Positions 47,701 through 58,100 of a stretch of 64,000 nucleotides of DNA are shown here, in pieces; position 1 is the stretch's first letter; the number at the start of each line of letters is the position of its first letter. The notes under the pieces were generated by a model. It did no database searches. It was not told where the DNA came from and worked only from the letters and a program-made list of their open reading frames with translations. The position numbers were made by a program, and so were the translations under genes. Source of the DNA: Porites lobata (Eukaryota; Cnidaria; Anthozoa; Scleractinia; Poritidae). The DNA lies in NCBI GenBank assembly GCA_942486035.1, contig CALNXK010000029.1, forward strand, positions 2,048,501 through 2,112,500. Reading direction: 5' to 3'.

Positions 47701-50700
47701 GAGCTTGTACATCCCTTAGTTGCCTGGATTATGGCAAATTTTGAACAGATTCTATGAGAGCGTTTTGACAATATTTTAAAACAAAGTTTAAGGGTCACAA
47801 AACAGTGAATATACATGCTATCGACATATCTAAAGTAAATGATGAGGTCTGGAAATGCAGTTTCATCTCATAGTGGTTTGATTCTGTGTATTAAAAAAGA
47901 GAGGGATTGCTTTGGCCAATTGGGAGAAAAAAGAACTTGATTGGCCTTCGTTGGGTGTAAAAACCGCTTGGTAATTTTTTTAAAAAAATCTCGACAATCC
48001 CGACTGAGACTAATCTTTAATTTACAGCGCCTCCAGATTCCAAAGACACTGAAAACAAGGAAGGCAATAGACCACTTCTAAGTTCAAGTCCTACTCCAAG
48101 TCCAAAAACCCTCACTTTCAAAATGAGGCCAAGTGCACAACCTTTCTTGTGGAAATGAGTTTTATTTCTATGAGAATGAAAACTATTTCCATATACAAGG
48201 CTGAGCACCTACCCTCGATCGTTTTGATACAGAGGCCCGGAGGAACTCGAAAATGGGGGCTTCAAAAGTCACAAATTTTTCCCCCAGATTTTGTGTTTAC
48301 ATTGAGCATCCGTATTACTATTGACTGCCATTATGTTGAAGTTTCATATGCACGTTACCTGACTTAAGCAAAAAATTTGCATTCAAAAGGACCCTCGAAC
48401 ACTTTTCGGTCATGTTGAGGAGTCTCCGTACCAATAAAAATAAGGTGAATAAGAACAGGTATTGCAGAAAGGAAACATAAATGCAAATAAACTATTACAT
48501 AGCTATTAATTTCTGCGTTCCAAATGATGAAAACGTGACGCTGCAGACATTTTCTTTTTTGTGGTAACCTAGTTTTCCTGATATCTTTGTTAATGCCGAC
48601 GTGGTAAAGAGAGGTATCCCCCGAAAAAAATCCAGTCTAGCCACCTTAAGCGTGCCGATGACCGACGATTATTACCTGAGTTTGTTTAGTGTCAGACTCT
48701 GGAGGGCTACGGCCTAGGGTCAATTTAATAAAACTTCTACAAGTGTAATTTACAAGTTTGGCTGTAGTTTTGAGACCCTAAAACAATGGCTACACTTATA
48801 AATTACACTTGTAAAAGTTTCATTAAATTTCTTTGAATTGAGTCAATTCACATCCACATTAACTGGACGTTCTAAGTGTACACTGCGATACAAGCAGACT
48901 AACAAAGTCCTGGGGGGAGTGGGATATTGTACCTTTTGTTGTTATATTTAGTTATGTTACCTTGCAGCCATCTGATGTCCATTTGTCTTCATCTTCTGAC
49001 CAGTACAAGCAGCTTGTCTGGGTGATTGTCATTGTATAGTTAACATCTGTAGATGAATCGTACTGCGGAATGATTGTTTGAGTGACCCCTTTTGGTGGTG
49101 GGTCCTTGACGCCAACGCAGGAGCGCTTTTGTCGACCGTGGCCGAAGCATGATCTCCTTTGTCTAGAGTTTTCACCGCTGCTTTTATTCAAAAGAAGTAG
49201 TCCGACGTAAAGAGGACCTTCGTTTGGTGGCACCACTGTTATGGAGGACTCGTCAGGAAGGCAGGATGTGCGGTTTTGGTTCTTGTTTGTCTGGTTTCCA
49301 CACACTGGCTTGAAAGTAACTGTAAAGTTGTGGTCAAAGCTACTTATTGTCGGTCTGGATCCAAACTTCACATATAGGTTAACTGTAAATAAGCCCTCTT
49401 CTATCACAGCCATGTTAATTGAAACAGGGACATCTGCTAGTTGTGCATTATAAGAACGGATTGACATTTTGTCTAACTTTAGAAAAGAATGTTCATTTGG
49501 ACTACTAGTATTAGTTTTTTGCTCTGCTGGGCTGCTAATTGGAATGACCATCACAATATCATCATCAAGGTTTGACACATTGATCTTCGTGTTGCCATTT
49601 TGTAACTCAAGGCCAATAACATTCGATTGAATCGGCTTGCTGCTGTTGTTCCAGCTATAAGGATTGAAAGTAAGAGCTGACATCTGCAATTGTGACAAAA
49701 TAAAGATGTTCAATGGTTAACATTCTTTGCGTATCAAGAAATGGTTTATTGTGCCGACCTCAACGTTTGTACTCCATTTAGATTAATCGTCTGGTTGCCG
49801 ACCATCATCACCGGACAATTATCGTCAGCAACACAACAAGAAAAAAACAATTGCGATTACACCTTCCTGATAAACCTGATTGTTAATACGGTAAACTGGG
49901 GTCATGGACCGATAAAAACGTTTGTCGTGTCTGATTTAGAATTATTTTCATGTCTTCAGCTGTTGAACAACATATGAACCTGCATGTATAAAGACCAATA
50001 AATTAAACACAAAAGAGAACCTATCAAAGACGAAGCAAAGGGGCAAGTATTTTTTCCAATAGAGAGAATTTTGTTACATCGCGTTGCTATAGTTGCAAAA
50101 TTTCTGGATCTCAACAAATAGTGGTCTCGCAAATATAGCAGAAAAATTGAAATCTGTGACTTTCCTATGCATAACCTGTCTCTGTCAAGAAGGATTCAGT
50201 CGAGATCCAGAAACTTTACTACCATGGTAACTTGACGTCACACTTCTCCCCTCTATAGGAAAACAGTTTCTTGTTCCCTTAGTACCTTTGCATTAATGTC
50301 ACCACTACCCATATTTCCAAGATTTCCTGGCAACTCGAATTTCGTTGGTCCTTCTTCCATGCTCAAACCCTTGATATCGTCAGGTGAGACCTTCTTTAGA
50401 GCCAACGCGAGATCATCTGTTTTAATAACAAGATTTTCGGACCGTACTAAGCGGTCAAAAAAGGCATCACTCATGTTTTGCAGGTTTTGAGAAGCCTTTT
50501 CAACGCTATTCTGAAAATAAAAGAGTATAAATACTTCTCTCGATTTAATAATGATCGCTTGCATATTGAAGTGCACTCATTGACTGCTAATGTTTGGTAA
50601 TCCCATTTGAGAGAAAGGTCATATTCGTGTCAGGTAAAAGCCTGTAAGGGGGCAGTCTGGATGTTCTTTGGGGGAAATGATGTTGAATTGGGAAGGAAAT

Positions 50701-52069
50701 AGATTAGGGCAGAAAAGGTATACACATAAACCAGTTAGTCCACTAATGAGATCAGAGGTTGTTATGGTGGTGGCCTATGTGGTATTTGTCTACTAATTAT
50801 TTTAAATAATAAATAAACGAAACCATATAAACGAAGAACAATGCTTTTCACCAGAGTCCTCCTTTAAAGGAAATGTGCTCTAGAGACTCCATAAACACGT
50901 CGCACACATAACCTTATTAATTTAAACCTACCTTTGAAGATGAACTTGATCCAGCTCCTTGACTTGCACCTTTCATTACGTTCCTTAAACAACCTGCGAC
51001 ACCTGTAGCTGTTTCCTCTAATTCAGGAGTGAAAGGCTCCTCCGGGTCGCCCAAGGTATCGGCAAGTGCTGTTGTTGCAGTATCGGACATTTTTAGTGCC
51101 ATGTCCTGAAAACAATGACATAAAATTGATAAAGTATATCCTCGTGCGGGAATATGTTTTCCTACCATCTGTAGGTGGTTTCTAAGGTTAGCTTGTCACT
51201 CGCGTGGGTCGTTTTTGACTTAAAGCTGTAATTTGAGAAGGCTGGTACCTTCATCTTTGCAGTTAGCGACCGATTTTATTATTATTATTAATTTCATTAC
51301 TATTATTATTATTTTTTGGGAGAGGCAGAGATCTACATTCTTGGACGTTCGGGTGTGTCACCCTAATGCAGACTCTTACAGGGACTTGACTCCTAAGCAG
51401 ATCTACAAGAAGCATGAGAACGAGAAGAAGAGACAGTATGCGGAAAGAGTAAGGGAGTTCGAACAGGAAACCTTCACTCCCCTAGTTTTCACGACCACAG
51501 GTGGAAAGGCGGATGAGTGTGTTAAGTACCACAGCAGACTTGCGGAGCTGATCGCAAATAAGAAGGGAGAAAGTTAATCACACGCAATTTCCTGGATAAG
51601 AGCTAAAGTATCTTTCGCCATCGTACGCTCTGCGACACTATGCTTGACAGGCTCAAGATCCAGAAGAAGACAGCTACACTTTGTTTACTCAGACCTACAG
51701 ATCGCCCGAATTAATCTTTTCAAGGATCTTTTTTAATAAAGAATTAGGAATTTAGGAATGCGAGATTTTATTCTTTTTAACTTGTTTTCTTTTTAATATC
51801 AGAGACGGATAATTCTCTTTTGTAATTACTTAATTTAATATGAGTTTGACCGAATCTGAACCGCAAGGAATGTATTTGCGAAATCGTTGTTGACACAGTG
51901 ATTGCTATTTTTAAGATTTATATAATTCTTAATGCTATATAGTGCTTAATTCTTACTTCAAATATTTCTGTAAATTATGAACATATTTTTTTAAACTTCA
52001 ATAAAATTATTATTAGTTAATGCTCTCAACCCATAACCCCTTAGATAAAAGCAAGTAATAATATTATTA

Positions 52070-52112
<43 letters not shown>

Positions 52113-55100
52113 TGCCTCACGATTTCACTTATTCACTCGGAAGGAAGGAAGGAAGGAAAGAATCATCGAGAGAGAGAAAGTTATTTATCAACTTTAATAT
52201 AAGAAAATGTCCGAAGAATGTGCATAAGAACAGAATAGGAATCACTTTAGCATGTCAAGACAATGAAGAAACAATAAAGCAACCAACAATCAGCCAATCA
52301 ATTGCAAAGAATGGATGAAAGACCCAATTATCTACCATTCAACAGCATTTGGAAGGGAATACTTGATCTTAAATTTTACTAGTGACATCTTACACTTGAA
52401 GACGCCAGTATAGTTATTTTGAAAAACTTAATATAGTCGTTGTTATAGCCCCTTTACTGCTTCTCAAGGGCGAGCAAGGGACGTACTGGGGTAGAAAACA
52501 ACAAGGAGCTCACATCATTAAAAAGGCTGCTCTCTATGTGAATTACTAGCTGCTATGACAAAAGAAATAGGGTCAGGGATGACGATGGGTTGGTTAATGG
52601 ATAATGATGGAACGATGTAAGAGATACGATAATTAGACAAGCATTAAACAGAAGATTTTGATACCACAGCGTTCGCCCCATCTCCTCCTCCTCCTCCGGT
52701 TGCCTCGTTGATGACACCCATAATCACATCAGTCATCTTGATACTCTCAGGTTTTATCGCTGAGAACTTCTCCGTTATTATGGTTGAGATCTGAGTAGAT
52801 CAATGTAATATTAGCATTAAAGGATATAGCCAAAACCGTCAAATAAAAGCTCATCCCAACGACTTATTCCTATAATGTCTGTTGCTTCATGCCTCATACC
52901 TTCATGCTAAACTCTTCGCATATAATAATACACCTTTATCAAAAGTATCTTGGCAACTAAAACTCGTCTCATTGAGGAAACACCAAGTGCGGTGGCTTTG
53001 ATTTTACCTCGTATTTTGGTTAGGGAGCACAAACACTTTGAACCTGCACCAAAAATATCACGCCTTGCAACATCTACTGACATTCAAAAGGGGTTCAATT
53101 TACGACTGAATTCTGAAAAGATAAATGGTGTCTTTGTAGACACGTCTAGATAAACACATTTTTGCCCGTAAAAAGATTGTAAATTTTCAAGTCCGGCATT
53201 ATTGCCTTATTCACCACATTTGCTTTTGCCTCCTAAAAACCGAATGGATGGCATGTATAGCAAAAAGTCAATACAGTATAACACAAAATTAGCATTGAAG
53301 TTCATTAAAGTGCATTCTGTAGTCTTACTGAAAGTGTATGATTCGAAAACAAAAGGAATGGCTACCTAGTTCAACCATGAGTTACCCTTATGAAGTAAAA
53401 CGTACGTACAAGTATCTTTGTAAGCGAACTCAATCCTTGTCCACAAAGTGGTTTTGCGTTGGCAGCTTTCAGCACAGACAGCGCCAGCTGTGCGGCCTGG
53501 CTGACTTCACCTTTGTTTAGAAATCCGTCCAACTTATTGTCGTCCCCGACTACAAAGCGTTTTAACTGCTCTTCCAATTCACTAGCTGGAGTGAAACATG
53601 GGTCAAACTTGGAGGATCCCTTGACCTTTTCAAGGAAAGAGAAGACTTCTCGTAATGTAAAAAGATAATCATATCATTAACCTCGAAAGGAATGTGCTAT
53701 GGTTTTAGTATGTGTAATAAAATGTTGCTTAGTAAAATTAGGAAATGATTTTATGCGCTTTTACTCAAAATTCTATAAGTTAAAAGCTCAGAAAATCATT
53801 TCCGAATTTTATGAGCATTTAAAATGATAATCTATTAATATCATTGATGACAATATCGCTCACAATCGTAGGTTTTGACTTGTTTATCGTATCGAGAACT
53901 CCTAGCATTAAAAATTATAGATCATACATTTTGTATAAATTTCTCGTCATTTCCTTAAGTGTTAGACAAAAACCCGTTAAAAAAATTCTCTTGCTGTTTG
54001 TGATTGCTCAGTTACGCTTGTCTAGGTTTCCGGAAGGTTGAAATAACAATTTTGTACTTTCACAGTGAAATCATAAATTAACGCTGTCATCTCGCACCAA
54101 AATTAGGCAGTAGTTTGTCATCAATAGTACATATGAATTTATCTTATGGGAAACATATAAGGTGAGCATGAAACCACCTACAACTTGATAACGAACCACA
54201 ATAATCCGCGTATAAAACCATGGTATTCTGGTTAGGATGATTACAGTAACTTAGGATTCTTTCTACATTTCTCTCTTGTACAATACACACAAACTCTAGC
54301 GGCTATCGTTTTTATGAGTTTACCTTAACAGACATAGTCTCCACAACCTTTACGCCGACAGAGTTCTTTATAATGATGCTTATTGGTAGCCGAAAATCGT
54401 TTTCTGGCTGTCCGGCGGGTAACACTGTTGTGGCCGATTTTGGAGAGCTTCCATAAGATATTATGTCCTTTCCGACACGGAATTCGTAAGTTATCGGAGC
54501 ATTTTTGTCTTCCCATTCAAAGCACTCAAACGTAAACTCCGTCTCAAGCGCCACACCCTCGTTGGCTGACGCCTCGCAAAACCCACCGTGTGGAACTCCG
54601 GCGGTCTCGAACTCGAGAACGCCAAACCCTTCTGAACCTGCTTGAGATGTTACGAGGAGTTGTAAACTGAAGTAGAAACCAGAGGGCAAAGAATTTTTCT
54701 TGATAATCATGTTAGGGGCATCTACCGCAGTGGATGTCATATTGGGCAAAATAGGTATATTCTCCCACGGATCTGCCTCTTCCTTTCTTTGCTTTAGACG
54801 CCACTCGTAAACTGAGCCATTGCAGGCTGCATTGGGACATTCGGAAGTCACGCGGAACTTGTTTGAAGCGGATATTACCTTACCGCAATCAATAAAGCAT
54901 CTAGAAGTCGACAGAAAAACAAAATACCTTGATACTTCAGTTCGCCTCTATTTGTTAATACCGCTCTCTGGCACTTAATCTATTTATATTTAAGGCAACT
55001 TTGCATATATCAGAAATTCAAACAAAGTCTTACTAAACTTTAATACCGGGTTAATGACTTGTTTAGATAACAAAGAGAGTATCCTTTTTAATAAGATGTT

Positions 55101-58100
55101 GCAAATCAAGGGGAAAGCTGTTTTCAATAATTTCAGCAATGAAAAGTGCTAATAGTAGCCATCTTGATAAAATTTCTGTCCAGATACCTTAGATGAAACT
55201 GGTACTGACATGATTTAACTCATCCTTTTGATTAATTCAAAAGCTGACCTTATTTTATATTGTGAGATAATTAACAATTAATGAATGAGGCTGAGTATCT
55301 TTATGAAGAATTATGGAGATCGAGGAGGGTGTTATCCGTCGAGGCCGTAGGCCGAGGCGGATAACACCCTCCGAGATCTCCATGATTCTTCATATGATAC
55401 GAAAGCCGAATTCAATAATTGTTTTATTATTCATTCAAAATAATTCCTAGTTTAAAAACATGGCTAAAACATGCTTATCGCATGCTTACCGCATGCTTAC
55501 CGTTAAGTTCATCTTCCGATAGTGCACGTTTAGGTTTGTGCAGCTCCGCAAATATTCTCCAAACAGCGGATGTCGCCCTTCGAGTTGTCTTCTTGCTGTT
55601 CTTGCCCTGTTTTTAGCTATTTTTTTCATCAGTAACTGGTTATGGTGAATTAAACGTGTGCTTTTAGCCAATCAGAATCGGGAAATATTTTGAATGAATA
55701 ATAATGAAAATTAAGGCAATAAGCTTAAAAATTATACTCACATCCTTAAAATGTTCCATACTGATAATTCTTACCTCAGCACCACTTGCGGTACTTCCCC
55801 AGCAGCTATTTCAAAGTTCATTTCAGCAAAAGCACTTCTTGTATCTTTGGAAACAGTCAACCTTACAACATAAGCATTTCCAACTTCGAGGTTATCTGTA
55901 TTGATAGTTATGGCCGTAGCATTGTCGTTTTCGTTCACAAATGCACCGAAGCAATTAAAACTGCTTGAATTGTTCCATAAACAAGACCAAGTGAAATTAA
56001 GGCCAGTGTGGGTTCCAGGACCAATGTCTCCATCATAACTGAGTGAACCATCAACAGTAACAATTTCTGGAGACCCCCATCGAACACTGCTCCCACCGTC
56101 AATTATTGCAAGTACTGGACCAGGGATGCTTTCAATGAAACCATAATCAAACGCTTGGAGAGTCTGCGGAGCGGCTGGATCACCAATCTTGACTGATGCA
56201 GTGAATTTAATTTGATAGATACCCGAGGTTATGGATCTTCTGTTTATGATCCACTCAGCGGTTCCTTGACTTACTATAGACCCTTCTGCAGACTCTGAAG
56301 CTGCCAGCTCTGCTTCACTTACCAGTCGCCATTGCAGTACGCTTTCCACAATAGAAACACCATCTGGTAAACCTTGAATTAGGGCTTCCTGAACGCTTTT
56401 GGCGGCTCTCTTAATAGGGGTGGCGTGATACTTGTCTTTAGAAATATTTCTTATGGACACAAAGAAGTCACCTGTTAAAAACCGCAAAATGGTCATCACA
56501 GAATGAAGTACCATCATTGCAAACCCATCGACATAATACTACATCTCGTAAAGGTATATATGTATATCGCTATGCATAAAAAAGGGGGGACTGCTGAGGA
56601 AAACACACCTTCCGGATCGCACGTCAGACCATCCCCAGTGTAACCAGTCCGACAGCTACATGTGAAGGAACCATCAGTATTGTAACAATGAGCAACGCCA
56701 TGACAATTGTGAGTTCCTGCGGTACATTCATCTATATCTGTGAATTTGAATGCGATTTAGCTTAAGACATCAAATAGTACCTGAAAATGGCAAAAAATAG
56801 TGATCTCTCTAACGCAGAATATATATTGGTTGGACAATAGTCGAAATGTAATGAGTGAAGCGCTATCAGCCTGAGAGGAAAAAACAGATTTTCTTATATA
56901 TGAAGTGCAACTGCTATGAAGCACGTCAGACATCTGTGTTATATGTTCTCTGATTTTCACCGTGCGATGGCATTTTACACGCGAAAGAATTTACTAATCG
57001 ATAGTAATGTATCAATTTTTTCAATCATAAATTGTGCACTGTCAGGGAGCTCCCAGAAAAACCTGCGGCACCTTTGTTTTCATTTTTTATGTTTGCCGGC
57101 TTTCACAACCTGTCTCCACCACAACCTGACTGTCAGCTGATGCTTACGAAGTCGTACGTTTAAACTGGGCTTGACGAAACAAGAAAATTTATTCTTACCT
57201 GAACAGTTAACTCCATCACCTGTGTAGCCTCTATTGCATGTACAGAAAAAAGACCCAATCGTGTTGTTGCAAGTGGCATGGAAATTGCAATTGTCTTCAT
57301 TTGTGAAACATTCTTCAATGTCTATAAGTAGCAAAAAAGGAAGAACTTCTTTGGTTTTCTGTCAATATTCTTTTTTTGTTAGTAATACGTTTTGGACAGT
57401 CCATGCATCTAGTTAGTCGGGCAATGAAAAATCACTTAAGATCCGTTTATATTGAGTAAGGTTACCCCAGGTAGAAGGGTCACTCTCCTACCCGAGCTAC
57501 GCTGGGCGAGGCAACTAAAAAAACCTAACCAATAAACTCTCGCACAGCAAGTAATAGGAAACAATAGAGCCGTAGAAATTTCCATAACTATTCTACTGGA
57601 TAAATCTCAAAACGAAGAACTGAGGAGCGATACCTGTACATAAATGTCCATCTCCACTAAAGCCGAGGTTACAAGCACAAGTGAATGAGCCAGCAGTGTT
57701 AGTACAAGTAGCATTGTCATGGCAAGTGTGGGTAAATGTCGCACATTCGTCGATGTCTAAGGAAGACAATTTCAAATTCAGAAGAACAGTGTATTAAGAA
57801 TGATAGATCTGGTTCTTTGCCTCAAGGTTATTTCTTAGTGTTGCATTGCGCATCCTTACTGCGCATAATTTCATGAGTAATTAGCGCGCTCATTAAAACA
57901 TGGCGTCTTTTGCCTTGCGTCATGTCTTCCCAGAGAATTAAATCTTATTTTTTTTTATTCCCAATGCCCAAAAGAAAGAATCGTCGGATACGTGTTCAAA
58001 GCAAGTACTCGTTAATGTAATCATGTTACTTCTCTAAAGAAAAATCATTGCGCATATACAAGATGCTCCTACTCCTAAACGAGTATGGGAACCCCAATTT

